A stretch of DNA of 64,000 bases. Origin: Cyclina sinensis (taxonomy: Eukaryota > Mollusca > Bivalvia > Venerida > Veneridae). The translations under genes were made by a program, and so were the position numbers. A model generated the notes under the pieces. That model was given only the letters and a program-made list of their open reading frames with translations. It was not told where the DNA came from and searched no databases. The DNA is taken from contig JAAONU010000006.1 of NCBI GenBank assembly GCA_012932295.1, positions 29,414,882-29,478,881 of the forward strand. Direction: 5' to 3'. Of this stretch, positions 22,001 through 33,220 are shown piece after piece (within the stretch, counting starts at the first letter, position 1; each line of letters begins with the position of its first letter).

Positions 22001-22791
22001 ATCACATTGTGTTTAAGATATTCATACTTGAGATACGTTTACATGCCACTGAAATATTAAGATTGCGCATTTTCATAGACATTTTAATCAACCAAAACTT
22101 CAAATAGTATGTTTGAGTTTGGGAAACATCGATAAGAGTGTGTCCCTTATTTTATTGACATGTCGAATGTAGCTAATCTGTTTTACAGTGTGGCAAACAA
22201 TTTGTTTTTTTTAAATATCGTTTACATTCAAAAGTTTAAGAAATTAACTCAAGATATGATAGATGCCACATTTCATGTCAAACAAAACCATAGGAGAAAA
22301 TTTGCATGAAAAAACATGTTTATGAATTATATTCGTCAAATGTTGTGTAACTGTTGCATGCTCAGGTTCCATTTATTTTATCCTTTTTATTATTATTATT
22401 ATTTATTATTTTGCAGGCGATTTTGTTTTATGAAGATACATGGCCGGTTTCTGGAAATATTTTAGGACGTCAGTATTCAATAAAGGGTGGAAAAGGCTAT
22501 AATACCAAGATTCAGTGTTTTCCTTTGTACTCAATTCTTCTTGCACTAGGTCAAAAAAAGATAGATTACTTTAGTTTAGACATTGAAGGAGCTGAGAGAG
22601 GAGTTCTTGAAAACATTCCATGGGAAAAGGTTGATATTGACATTATGTCGATCGAATACCAGTTCTGGGCAGGTGGAAAACAATCTCTGATAAAATACAT
22701 GGAAAATAAGGGATATAAGTTTTTGAAAGCAATAGCTAAAGGAGGATTAGATATAGTTGTGCAGAAAAGACAAAACAAATACCATATCTAG
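16071..22791 (+). CDS. FkbM-family methyltransferase-like, membrane-anchored protein (Star-like), 3 exons
   Basis: Exons 16071-16403, 21349-21543 and 22417-22791 have consensus junctions (AAG|GTAAGA, TTTCCAG|ACT, ACG|GTAATA, TTTTGCAG|GCG). Both introns are phase 0. The joined protein is 300 residues. Residues 1-8 carry R6 K7. Residues 9-26 are a single hydrophobic segment, predicting a type II signal anchor with the rest in the ER/Golgi lumen or outside. Sequons lie at N87 (NLT) and N138 (NWT). DPSPGQAVYVDNLL (95-108) leads into the FkbM/Methyltransf_21 fold. Its motifs are GFFIECGASVGE (114-125, cofactor loop), GILIEANP (141-148), KNRKA (157-161), ACLS (166-169), IDYFSLDIEGAE (225-236) and IMSIEYQ (252-258). 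In relatives I know the loop usually reads DGE; here it is VGE, so catalysis is uncertain. Drosophila Star has the same plan. Substrate unknown. Intron 1 is repeat-filled and intron 2 holds a SINE. A partial duplicate is at 58929. Confidence 0.85.
17786..18560 (+). repeat. Degenerate tandem repeat in intron 1 (about 6 units of 120-150 bp)
   Basis: Units contain CATTTATTGATCGATATATG-like starts at about 17789, 17911, 18032, 18150, 18303 and 18430. Each is followed by GATATTTGG, a GAACTTGCA(A/T)GA box and a TCAAGG..CTGAGGCT.AAA.TAGA box. The copy B counterpart is about 60641-61415. Confidence 0.6.
18683..19040 (+). repeat. GC-rich hairpin word followed by two ~155-bp repeat units
   Basis: GGTCGGTCCGGCCGTCCGACC (about 18680-18700) is a GC-rich imperfect palindrome in AT-rich surroundings. 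It is followed by two units sharing TTTAATAAT, AAGAATCATAAG(T/C)ACCAA, CGATGATTTTCAC / CGAGCATTTTCAC and GACTTTTGA. Copy B: about 61537-61890. Confidence 0.5.
20360..20810 (+). repeat. Mollusc-type intronic repeat, about three units
   Basis: Units share GGCCTAGAAC / GACATGACCTAGAG, TATTTGGTT, CTAGTAGAC-like and GGCTCTG(G)GGTAA / CCCCGGGGTCAAAATTGGCC words at a spacing of about 150-170 bp. Copy B: about 63215-63650. Confidence 0.5.
21702..21934 (-). mobile_element. tRNA-derived SINE in intron 2 with 10-bp target duplications
   Basis: Body 21712-21924 on the minus strand starts CCATGGTCCAGGGGTAGAGC (box A), has box B GGTTCGAATCC, and ends in a CTAAACTAAAC tail. The flanks 21702-21711 and 21925-21934 are identical TATATTTTGT, a 10-bp target site duplication. 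It is the same family as 14311-14525 but a separate insertion. It lies antisense to the host gene. Confidence 0.9.
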
Positions 22792-23611
22792 TGCTATTTT
22801 CACGTTTTAGCTTCAGTTGTGAAAATGCAAAGAAGAACCATTAAGTACTGACATGGTATTTCTAAAATACAAGTAGAAAAAAAGTTTCTGCAGTCTTTGA
22901 AACCAAATACTAGAATGCTGTTTGAAGAGTCTTAGTATTGTTTCTATTGAACAAGGCTGGAATATTTTTGTTTTGTTTTATCTATACTTGCCTTTTGTTG
23001 TTGGACAAGCTTGAATAACCCCTGTCTAGTGTAAACTAAAAACACTGTCATAATAGAAGGGTTATAATTACCACACTGTGCATGTCAGTTTTCTTTGAAA
23101 ATTTCTATAGAGACCATAATCTCATTTTTTTATATTTTGCATGTGTAATCAAACAGCACTTGCAATTATTTATGTTTACAGTACATAAATAAATATTTGT
23201 ACATGTTAATAATATATGAGATATTTCCACATCGGTATAAGCCTTTCACAGTTGATTCATTGTTGATTTAGCTTTGCTTTACATCTGATTTAAAAAAAAT
23301 CCATATCATAAAACCTAACATGGTGGCCAGGACAACATATTTTTTCCAATTTCACGAATGTTATGATGTATTATTCACAAAATTAATTAAATTTAATCCC
23401 TATTGAAAATTTCTGAGTCAGTATCTGTCTATCATGTCTATCTCCAAGCTAGAAAAAATAACATGAAATCATCCCAGTAAATTAACCGTGCAAATAATAC
23501 ATGAACTAAACTAAGCTTTAATCAGACAAAAGGATTATCTGAAACAGAAGAGACTTGATAGCAAAAAGGACATTTGGATACTAAATGTTAATTCAGTTCC
23601 AGACAAAGAAC
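22792..23611. other. 3' untranslated and downstream region of the FkbM-like gene
   Basis: Follows the TAG stop at 22789-22791. The sequence is AT-rich with no further frame in register. Confidence 0.5.
23188..23193 (+). promoter_or_regulatory. Candidate polyadenylation signal AATAAA
   Basis: A consensus AATAAA about 400 bp after the FkbM stop codon, with TG/T-rich sequence downstream. Other A-rich hexamers lie nearby, so the used site is not certain. Confidence 0.35.
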
Positions 23612-24212
23612 TGACCAGACATTGAAACATACTACCCGAAAAACACACACTTAAGAACCGTGTAACTACCAAGTCATAGCGTTATAATGACATCCTTTTA
23701 TTGACTACTCAGGCAACATGTTGAATATTCTATCACATTAACCAGGAGACATATTGATGTTTTTTTTTTTTTTTTTTTTTTTGTATAATCAGTTCAGTAC
23801 ATTCAACAGAGTCAGACTGTATGTAAAGGACTGTTCTTGACTTAACTGTGCCTGCAACAATTTCAATCGTGTCATTTAGGCAACCTTTAAGGTTTCCATT
23901 ATTCTCTATATCTCTATTTTTGACCAGGCATTTAAAACATACAGCCCGAGTAACACACCCTTACGAAACCTTGTAAATACCAAGTCATACTTTTATAATG
24001 ACAGCCTTTCTTTGACTACTAATTCAACCAGTATTCTATCACATAAGGAAGAGGACATATGGATGTATAATAGCTTGTCTTTGTTTAAACAGTACAGTAC
24101 ATTCAACAGAATCAGACTGTAAAACACTGCACTTGACTTAACTGAGCCTGCAACATTTTCAATCGTGCCATACTGGGCAACCTTTAAGGTTTCCATTATT
24201 GTCTATTTTAGT
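23612..24212. repeat. Two tandem ~309-bp units
   Basis: Units 23612-23910 and 23921-24212 share TGACCAG, ACATAC..CCCGA, TACCAAGTCATA, TATAATGACA, TTCTATCACAT, GTACATTCAACAGA, CAGACTGTA and CAACCTTTAAGGTTTCCATT. The first unit carries a poly-T run of about 23 (23760-23782) that the second lacks. Confidence 0.75.
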
Positions 24213-24317
24213 CATAACATGGTATTTCGGCTTTTGTAGTAAAATCTACGGAAGCATGGAGAGGACATGGTCGGTTTATTTTATCAATCCGTATTTTCAA
24301 AAATATATTTTTTCTAA

Positions 24318-24600
24318 TCTGTGGGAACGGATTATTTTGCGCGAAAAATCTTTTTTAAACTTGTGGGAACGAATTATTTTGTGCGAAAAATCTTTTTTTC
24401 ACTTGTGGGAACGAAATATTACGTGCGAAAAATCTTTTTTTAATCTGTGGGAACGGAATATTTTGCGCGAAAAATCTTTTTTAACTTGTTGGAACGAATT
24501 ATTTTGTGCCAAAAAATCTTTTTTAAACTTGTGGGAACGAAATATTACGTGCGATTTTTTGTTTAAATTGTGGGAACGAGTTATTTCGTTCCAACAAGTT
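24318..24600 (+). repeat. 42-bp minisatellite, seven units
   Basis: The core (C/T)TGTGGGAACG followed by ATTATTTTG(C/T)GCGAAAAATCTTT starts near 24318, 24360, 24402, 24444, 24486, 24528 and 24568. Because 42 is a multiple of three, one frame reads a 14-residue peptide repeat LWERxIxxEKSFxx (frame 24199-24612). The last unit ends in an inverted core CGTTCCAACAAG. No evidence makes this a real protein. Confidence 0.85.
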
Positions 24601-24925
24601 AAATATAGTTAGATAGATCTTTTATTTGGTTTGATTTACCCTTGTCATTTACCCTACCCTTCTCTTGTTAAATTTAATGTCTGCTAAATTGTTTGTACTA
24701 TCTTATGTATGATTTGTTAAATTTAATTAAGAATGAGTTATAAATGCAGCTTTTACACAAAATGAATGCAGAATTACTAAATCTAAATAGATCCATTAGT
24801 CCTAAGAAAACATATACCTTGCTCAATGTTTTGTCTACCAAATTTTGAATCATTTTTTTAAACCTCCGAATCTGAACTGTCTTCGTCAATCAAATCTGAA
24901 AAAAAAATAAATAGAAATTTCTTTT

Positions 24926-25620
24926 CACCTCAATCAATCAATCAATCAATCATAGGTATTTTTATAGCGCGACACTTTATACAGTTATATTCTGTTGCGC
25001 TTCACAAGATCATAAAATGTCAAAGTCATTTCAATACTTTAAAACTATATACACACTGGATGAAACTGTTTATGCATAAAATTGTTCAAAGAGGTGTGCT
25101 TTCAGTCTTTTTCTGAATGCAATTTCCAATGCAATGCACTTTAAGTCTTTTGGTAGGGCGTTCCACCATTTAGGTCCCATAACAGAAATAGATCTGTCAG
25201 CAAGTCTGGTCCTGCGTCTTGGCACAACAAACTGTGTACAAGTGTCATCAGCAGCTGATCTTAGACTGTATTTTCTTCTCACACAATTAAACAAAGTTAT
25301 GAGATACGTTGGAGCTGTTCCATGTATTACTCGGAAAACAATAAGTATCACTTTAAATATAATCCTTGCCTTGACTGGTAACCAATGATAGAGATTTTCT
25401 GAGATCAGCACTAGGTTGGTCATACACATTCATTACTACTCGAGCAGCCTGGTTTTGGAGTCTTTGAAGTAGATCTATTTGATAAACTGGTATTTCAGCA
25501 ACGTCCATTACAGAAATCGATGTGGGAATGACTAAACCATGAACTAGTATTTCCGTTGATTTTTGAGACAGATACTTACGAATGGATTTCAGGTTCTTAA
25601 GTTGAGAGTAGGCTATTTGT
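24926..25620 (-). mobile_element. L2/CR1-like LINE, 3' fragment
   Basis: The minus strand encodes the C-terminal end of a CR1/L2-type reverse transcriptase: LLQRLQNQAARVVMNVYD, then in another frame LYHWLPVKARIIFKV, GTAPTYLITLF, RRKYSLRSA, VVPRRRTRLADRSISVMGPK, WWNALP and FRKRLKAHLF. A frameshift lies near 25385-25430. The 3' end is a TGATTGATTGAT tail (24932-24954), the simple-repeat end expected for this clade. It is 5' truncated and inactive. Confidence 0.85.
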
Positions 25621-26235
25621 GTAAAAAGACACTGGGACTTCTTACAAAGTCTTCTTGTCTAAATTCCGAGTTTCTAAATTTTATTTTTCGCATAGGATAG
25701 TCACGAGACCGTAGGCAGGTGTAAACGACTAAAAAATAAATGTCCAATATCGGTTACAAATAAAGATGCTCGTGAGGAAAACAGTTGTAACACATATGTA
25801 GATGTGATATGTAAGTATATTTATCTTTGCAAGCTCACTGGATTTTAATTGGTATTGCACAGGTTCTTGTAAAATAACAAATGTCTAAAATCCCAATACG
25901 TATTTCTAATAAATCCTTGAAAATAAAAACAAAAGGAGATACGGTGTTCTTGACCTTGCCCAAACTCGAAGTTGCGTTATATCGATGTTTTATTCAACAA
26001 AAGTAAAATCCGTGCCAACATTTTTGTTTGTTTTTTTTTTTTCGTATATAAAATAACACCTATCAATTGTTGTTAGCGTAAAATGGCAAAAACAAACTGA
26101 CGAACAGAAACATGACAGTAATTCAATCTTGTGATGTGTAAGATGATTTTCAAGACTTCCTACATCTTGACACAGTAGAAAACTTAATTGATTTGGATTA
26201 ATATTTTAAAAGAACGACACAGTAAGAAAGATTAT
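25621..26235. other. Intergenic, nothing recognised
   Basis: AT-rich with no repeats or coding motifs noticed. Confidence 0.4.
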
Positions 26236-26612
26236 GAGGGACATTGCTGAAAACAAATTATCTCCCTTACTCAGATAACATCAAAGGTAGACCAAATTGC
26301 ACTTTGGTCCCTTCAGTTGGAATCCTCTGACTTTATCCTTGTTTCTCTTTGTGATTGTCTTGACTTTTAGTAATGAAAATTGTCACCTATCTATTAAATA
26401 AAAAGTTAGGATTATCAAAAAACAAACATTATGGTATTAGCAATACATGTTGCTAATCTAAATGTTTAATCTTAATTTCATTGTTGCAAATAATTAGTTT
26501 TTATTATCACCATACCAAAAGAGAAAATAGCGATGAAAGCAGAGGAATCCAAATGGAAGGACCAAAGTAATATTAGAGAGTATTCAGGGTAGATAATCCA
26601 CCAATGTTCCCC
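26236..26612. repeat. Foldback / MITE-like element
   Basis: The left arm (about 26236-26345) and right arm (about 26515-26612) are imperfect reverse complements. CTTTGGTCCCTTCAGTTGGA and TCCTCTG in the left arm pair with CAGAGGAATCC and GGAAGGACCAAAG in the right, and GGACATTG near the left end pairs with CAATGTTCC at the right end. No transposase is present. A target duplication is not clear. Confidence 0.55.
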
Positions 26613-27781
26613 ATTACATTAGATTCGTCCGCCGGTACCTCTTAAAACTGTGTTAGAAGCTCGTTAATACTTACCAAGCCACTCCCTGTCAAAAATGTGC
26701 AAGCAAAGCATGAAATATAAAAATGGCTGTATGCAAACAAACATAAAAACAAAGGCACACAAAGCAATTAAATTTGCAAATTATACAAAACAGAGCAGCA
26801 GGAAACGATTTACACTTATATTTACATAATTTATAAGCAGCTTCATCGACATTGCATATATTTCTCATTCTCTTTGGGTTAACAGGTAAATACTTTTTGT
26901 TACCAACATATTTGTAGCAAAGCCTAAATTTTGTTACACAAGTTGATTTTGCTCTTCGGTCTAAAACAGCTCCGACATCAGTTACTGTTGCAACCTAAGT
27001 GGTTCAAGGACAAAAATTAAACATGCAGAAACATACAGAAACCTCCTTTAAAAAAGCCAGGCATTAATACATGAAATATTTTCAATTTCCAGCTAATACT
27101 CACGTAGTTCACAAAGAAATAATCTATATACAATGTACACTAAAGAAACCTGGAACCAGGCTATGAGGTTGGTCACGTTTATTTTGGCTCTCCGATTTTG
27201 TATATTTTCACCCGTTTAGTCTCACTGTTTAACTTATAATTATAATCGGGTGAATTGTCTACATTTGGCAATCCAAAACATATAGATTTTATTTGGCAGT
27301 AATTTAAAAAAAATTGATGAACTAATTTTCCTAGTATGCCTTCAATATCATATAGAGGCCATTATTGTTTACATATTCTCTACAGTCCATTTATGACATA
27401 TCTATTGTTAGACAGGTTAATCCGCCTGAGGTTATGTTTGAGCGTCTTACGGTAATGCATTGACATTTCAGTTCGTTAGCGTTGAGATTATTCAGACATT
27501 TCTTTGGGCTGATTAGGAATTTATAAGCGGATACGCAAACTTACTATTATTAAAAACGTGATTTCTGTTTATGCCCAGTCTTAGTTATTATATATTGTTA
27601 AATGATTTAAAACTGAAATCAAGTATCTATATAAAACACTCAAATAAACAATAAATTGAGAGCCAAAACATACGATGCAAAATTCTTGTATGATAATTTG
27701 TGTTTATTATGAACAACATTTATGAGATGTTAAATGTTTAGTTTTGCTGGTGAAATTGTATTTTGTACATGTATTTGATTA
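26613..27781. other. Intergenic, nothing recognised
   Basis: AT-rich, no coding signal. Confidence 0.4.
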
Positions 27782-27818
27782 TTGTCTGTGTTTTGCTCCC
27801 AGTATGTTTTACGTAAAA

Positions 27819-28590
27819 TGAACGCGACAAGTAATGAACCACTAGAAAAGAACGCAGTGACGCCGACACCGTTCAACACTGAAAAAGGCGACGTCAAAAG
27901 GTGCGTCAAAAGGGCTAAACTTCGACAACTCGGCCCTGAATCCGCTATCGATAGATACCTGTCATATCTTGATTTGAACACTTGAAGAATTATGTCTGCA
28001 GCACGTGAAGACCAAATGCTTCTTTTACAATCAGACTTCGATGAACTCGTCGGCAAAATGGAGAGAATGCGGATAAACTTAGATAAATATGACCAAAATG
28101 ACAAATATCTTACTAAGCTCGATAAATTTGACAAATTGGACACCAGTGAGAAAAATATGTGAGACATGAATGTAAAAGTGAATGACAAAGATCTGAGACT
28201 CCGAGCCGCCGAGTCGAATACTACAGAGCTTCAAAACACAGCACAGTTTCTCTGTGTCCAGTATGATTCTTTGATTACTCAACATGATGGCCAACAGAAA
28301 GTACTTTCTGAGCACAGTACAAACGTCACAACGTTAATCTCTGAAAACAGAACCCTGAAACAAACCCCTAATGAAATATGTGACCTACATGAACAGCTGA
28401 AGACCCAGCTCATTGATAGCAAATGCAGAGAAATGCGAGACAATTTGATATTCACGAACGTTGAAGAAGTGTTGAAAACTAACAGAAATGGCACGAAATA
28501 TGAAGAAATTGAAAATGTCTTAAAAGAGTTCTTGTCATCAAAACCGAAAATTAGTGGCTGTAAATTGAGCGTGTTCACCGCGTACTAACG
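27819..28590 (+). pseudogene. LINE ORF1 remnant (coiled coil plus RRM-like domain)
   Basis: Starts MNATSNEPLEKNAV, stops after SYLDLNT (27985), continues in frame pieces with FDELVGKMERMRINLDKYD and, after another stop near 28161, a 140-residue open piece. That piece has a heptad-rich segment (TLISENRTLKQ, CDLHEQLKTQLIDS) followed by CREMRDNLIFTNVEE, the usual start of the RRM-like nucleic-acid-binding domain of LINE ORF1 proteins. At least two stops break it. Confidence 0.7.
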
Positions 28591-29329
28591 GTTCATGACC
28601 CGGATCATGACTCGCCTCGCCCGATAGTGGCGAAGTTTTCTTTCTTAAGACCGAGAAACAGGTCACATGCTGAAAGGAACAAGTTTTGGTGTAAATAAAC
28701 AATTAACAAAGGAAAGTGAAAAGAAACGGCGGTAGCTTTATCCATTAGCGAAGTACTTCTTGAGCAGAAGAAAAAGGTCGTGCTAATACGTGACAGGTTG
28801 TTCTCGGACGGTAGGGAGTAAGAGCCGGGGATGTTGAACTACCACCGGACTACAAGAGGCCCCAAAGACAGCCAACCAAAAGTAACGGCTGCCATCCTGG
28901 ACAGAGTCAAGACTTTGTAAATAAGGCACCAGATGGTAGGCGCCAGCCTGATGGACAGGTCCGACAGGCCAGATAGTTCCGACAGCACGGACAAGCCCGA
29001 CAGGCCGGACAAGTCCAGCAGGCAGGAGGCACCCAAGTGACTGAAAGTATGCGACTTAATGCCAAAACTTAATGTTCAAGAATTCATCAGTCATATCAGT
29101 TCAGTAGATAACTTTTCATGTTTTAAAACACATTGCGACGATGTTGGTATTGTCAGCATTGAAAATTGTGATTGTTTTCTTAAAAATCGTACTTAGAAAA
29201 TCTTAAAGAGGTCCTGCGGCATAGTCAGGTTTGATAAAAAAGAGTTCTCAAACTTCTTCTGTATACTTGATACAGAATGTGAATACGTTCAGTGGTTTAA
29301 GTTATCAAATCTTTATTTCATACTGATGG
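28591..29329 (+). other. LINE ORF1-ORF2 linker region
   Basis: GC-richer than its surroundings. A short frame at 28951-29040 encodes an Asp/Arg/Pro/Ser repeat (MDRSDRPDSSDSTDKPDRPD and on), probably a degraded ORF1 tail. Nothing else was recognised. Confidence 0.4.
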
Positions 29330-29710
29330 AGGTTCGCTATTCGGCGCTGTTTATGTCCCGCCTGATAGTTCCAAGTACTTTATTAATAATATTTTCATGC
29401 TGAAATTGAAAATTGTAACAGTAATTATAAGTACGTAGTGTTGCTTGGAGACTTGAATGCCAGAGTTTCTGATATTTCAGATATTGCCGAGTTTGATCAA
29501 AGTATATTTGATTATGTGAAAGTTGATACTAGTGATGTATTTGACTTAAATATACTTGAGCAACTACAATATTGTAATACGTGTATGTCGTTTGCATGAT
29601 ATTCCCAAGATAACGGTGTGAACCTCTTCGGCAAATTGATTGAATTTTGTCGTTCCATTGATTTCTTAAATAGCAGATCCTTTTCTGATAGGCAAGGTCA
29701 TATGACTTGA
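29330..29710 (+). pseudogene. LINE apurinic endonuclease remnant
   Basis: Contains FGAVYVPPDSSKY, then after a frameshift YVVLLGDLNARVSDI with the GD(L/F)NAR metal-site motif of exo-endo-phosphatase LINE endonucleases. NGVNLFGKLIEFCRSIDFLN and SRSF follow, matching the family pattern N.G..L...C......N.R. Stops interrupt it. Confidence 0.75.
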
Positions 29711-30269
29711 AAAGAAGGATAAGATTAAAAAATGGAACCATGAGAGAACACAAAATTTTATTAATTATATCGATATGTCAGTTACGGATAACGTAATGAT
29801 ATCACTATCTGGAAATAATACTAGCTATGACCAAAACAGCATGAATGAAATTGTAAATCGTCTCGAATCTACTTTACTGAATTTTGCTAAAATACTTTTG
29901 GAGTGTACTCAAGTGTAACAAATTGTGCTGAAAATAGTACCAGATGTAAGAAAAGTAAGAAGTGGTTTAATAAAGATTTTAAAAACAAGACGCTGTTTTC
30001 ATAAAGACGCAAATATAGCTATGTTAAAAATAACAAAAACCAAATCTGATTTGTTAAAATCAGCCAAAGGGTACAAAACAATCATTCAAAAATCCATTGT
30101 TGGACATAAAAGAGAAATTAGGAAAAATTAGAAGTATGCGATATAAGTCGGCCAAAGAATATTGGAATTACATAAATAGTGTAAGTGCACGAAGTTAACG
30201 GATGTATTTTTTTGGCATTTTTAAAGAATTTGAATACTGAAAATGTTTATCCAAATGAAACTGCTAATG

Positions 30270-31200
30270 CTGAGTTCCCAAAGGTAACATATGAACATAA
30301 TCTTAACGACCTTATCACTGTTGATGGAATTAAAAATGGCCGTTAAAAAGGCAACTGGTCTAGAGAATGTTTCAATGGATATATTAAAACAACTAGTGAC
30401 GTGTTGACGCCTTTTTATGAAAAGTTATTTAGTAAGGATTTTAGTACTGCCATTATTCCAGAATCATGGCTTTCTGGTTGTATTGTTCCTATTTTTAAAA
30501 ATAAAGGTGATATAGCTTACCCTCAAAACTACAGGCCTATAACTATTTTAAGCTGCATTGGCAAACTTTTCACTGCTATACTTTAATAACAGATTAACCG
30601 ACTTTTTTAAAAAATAATAATTTGTTAAATGCAAACCAAGCTGATTTTAGGAGAAAAAAAAACAAAGCAACAACAACAAAAACATTCAACAGTTGACCAT
30701 ATATTTGTTCTGCATACTCTAGCTGAATCTGTAAAAATAAGAAATGTTATGTTGCTTTATAGATTTTTCAGAAAGCTTTTCTGTGTGATGAAAAGGCCTT
30801 TAGAGTAAACTTACATGCTATAATTTCAATGGTTAAATGTTAGACATCATCCGAAATATTATAATGACATACAAACTTGTATTTCTATAAATAATAAGAT
30901 GCAAGATTTCTTTCCCTGTGCTAGATGTGTTCTTCAGGGCGAAAACCTGTCTCCTGTTCTTTTTTCCATGTTTTTAAATGATGTAGAAAATTATTTAATG
31001 ACAAAAAATAACATAAGTCTTGTTATATCTGATGAAAATCTTGATGTTTACCTAAAACTAGCAGCTATATATTATGCTGATGACACTGTGGTATTTGCAA
31101 ACAGTGAAGAAGAACTTTCTTCACTGCTTAACACATTTTATGATTATTGTATATTGTGGAAATTAGATATTAATTTTGACAAAACAAAGTTTTGATGACA
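30270..31200 (+). pseudogene. LINE reverse transcriptase remnant
   Basis: Contains PESWLSGCIVPIFKNKGD, NYRPITILSCIGKLFTAIL, VDHIFVLHTLAES, LQGENLSPVLFSMFLNDVEN and the catalytic AAIYYADDTVVFA (YADD), then LLNTFYDYCILWKLDINFDK. This is the expected order of reverse transcriptase blocks. There are several frameshifts. Confidence 0.9.
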
Positions 31201-32100
31201 GATTTTGTAGAAATAGAAGCATCTTTATGAATGGAAAGCAGTTAGAAGTTGTGGACAATTTTAAATACCTTGGCATATTGTTCTCTAAAAGTAGACTTTT
31301 TTCATATGCAAAAAAGGTAAATAAAATAAATATATAAAAAAATGCCGAACAAGCAATAAAGGGTTAGAGTTACCAAATGATTGCCAGCTAAAACTTTTTA
31401 ATAGTACTATCCTACCTATACTATATGGATGTGAAAGCTGGGGGTTTTCTGATTTAAGTTTGCTTTAGAAAGTTTATACAGATTTTTTAAAGCACATATT
31501 ACATATTATACGAAGTACTCCGCATATGACGATCTTGGTAGATTTCCTATTCATATTGCTATCAATAAGAGGATCATTGGTTTCTGTACCTTATTATAAC
31601 AAATGTTAATACGCTGTCATCTGTATTGTATAAATTTATATATTTGGACAGTTTAGTGAATGAAAGACCGTATAGTTGGTTAACATTTGTTAAGTCGATT
31701 TTTAATGAGTGTGGAATGAGTTTTTATGGACACATCAAACCTTTAATGGTCGAGAGATTTGCTGTTATACAAAATTGAGCAATGCTTACAAGATCAGTAC
31801 ACTTAGACTTGGTATAATAATATCTTAGATTCTCCTAATTGCCTTAATTATGGTATGTTCAAAACAGAACATATGTGTGAAAACTTTTATAATGTATTAT
31901 TTCTATTTTATATGCAAATATTAGTTGATTTTAGAGTGTGTAATAACCAGTTGCCAGTAAAAAACTTAGATGGTCAAATATTGAACGTTGTGATAGAATT
32001 TGTTGTCTTTGTAACATTAGAGATATTGCAGACGAATTCCATTACCTTTTTAAATTTGAATATTTTAACCACTTACGTAAACAATTAATTCCTAGAAAAT
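31201..32100 (+). pseudogene. LINE C-terminal domain remnant
   Basis: Pieces VVDNFKYLGILFSKS, YDDLGRFPIHIAINKRII and CDRICCLCNIRDIADEFHYL (a Cys-rich zinc-finger-like motif) match the C-terminal part of the same family. The corresponding pieces in the minus-strand copy are YGGLGRYPIAVTVK and ICTLCHRGQIGCEKHYLLEC. Confidence 0.7.
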
Positions 32101-32435
32101 ATCGACGTATTTTCTTAATTTCCGGTCTCTTTTGAATGAAAAAGATAAAAAAAAATCTTGTTAAAATATATATATTTCTCTCTGCTGTAATGAACCATTT
32201 CAAAACCCACCCAACAGTATTATAATTATAAAGTAGAATAAGTACTCAAAATAATTTTATGAATCTAGTGAGCATTTGTGTTTAAATTTGTGAAAATGTT
32301 ATTTATTGTATAATTAGAATATTAGTATAGTTTATATACAGCCCACAGCCTGGTCATATTTCGATTTCATGCATTTTGTCTTGTACAACCTCATGTCACA
32401 TACATGTATCTGCTGAGTGTAAATAAAATATTGAA

Positions 32436-32940
32436 TCTTGAGAACAGCCTGTGGTATAACAATAAAATAACAAGGTATTAGCAAAGCTAAACACAAATAT
32501 TTCCCTGAAATATCTGTTTAAAAATAAGCATGCTTGATATTAAAATTAGAATTTATAACAGAAGTAACCTTTTTCAAAGATTATTTCTATTTGTTTTAAG
32601 CCATATTTTCACATACATGTGGGATGCTTTTATGTAACAGGAGCAGTGCCGGGACCAATAACCTGTATCAACAATAAAATATTATAGAAAGTGTTTGACT
32701 ATTGGTGACATATAAAAGCAGCACCTTTTCCCTTATACATTTTATATAATGCACGTCAAAGAGATAACGTTGCGATAATTTAAAAAAATGGTTTAAACAA
32801 ATGTCGAAAAGAAATGAATAAACAAAATAAATCTTAACTTGGCTCCGCAGTCTACAACAATTAAAATGCTGTTATCAAGCACACGTAGCGATGGAAACAA
32901 AAAAGTACAGGTTGGAAATTTAATAAGTGTATATATTGAC
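32436..32940. other. Intergenic, nothing recognised
   Basis: AT-rich, no coding or repeat signal noticed. Confidence 0.4.
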
Positions 32941-33220
32941 AATTTCAGTTATTTTCAGTCCGCTATGTCGACGCTTATAGCTGGATGAAGAATCAAGTCG
33001 CCCCACGCTGTAAGAAACTCACATATGTCAACAGATCCATTCCCTTGACAGAAATACGACACATTGTTTTGAGTGGCAATACACTTAACTTGAATCTAAT
33101 CTTAGTGTTGGAACCTTCGCCGGACTTGTAAAAACAGAAGGTAATGCTTGTGTTTTGACTGAGCCGTACTGGCGAAGATAAGGAGATATTTGTCACTGGA
33201 TTTTGAAAACGTAAGAACAT
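32941..33220 (-). pseudogene. Possible exon or pseudo-exon of an unknown secreted-type protein
   Basis: The minus strand reads SITFCFYKSGEGSNTKIRFK and then, one frame over, CIATQNNVSYFCQGNGSVDI followed by CEFLTAWGDLILHPA and a stop. Both halves look protein-like (Cys pairs, balanced composition), but a frame change near 33090 separates them, either a frameshift or a missed splice. No family is recognised. Confidence 0.25.

Larger units (their letters stand above)
27782..32435 (+). mobile_element. Near full-length but decayed LINE (non-LTR retrotransposon)
   Basis: In order: an ORF1 remnant (27819-28590), a GC-richer linker, an apurinic endonuclease remnant (29330-29710), a reverse transcriptase remnant (30270-31200), a C-terminal domain with a zinc-finger-like motif (31200-32100) and a 3' end with AATAAAATATTGAATCTTGA near 32425. 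Multiple stops and frameshifts make it inactive. It belongs to the same family as the copy at 46615-48605 and the piece at 39378-39482. The clade is APE-type; a finer name is not safe without alignment. Confidence 0.85.

Noticed and set aside
22566..22778. Minus-strand open frame antisense to FkbM exon 3
   Set aside because: It is the shadow of the strongly supported + strand exon.
24318..24600. Possible CRISPR-like array (regular short repeats)
   Set aside because: Units are contiguous 42-bp repeats with no unique spacers, in a eukaryotic context; this is a minisatellite.
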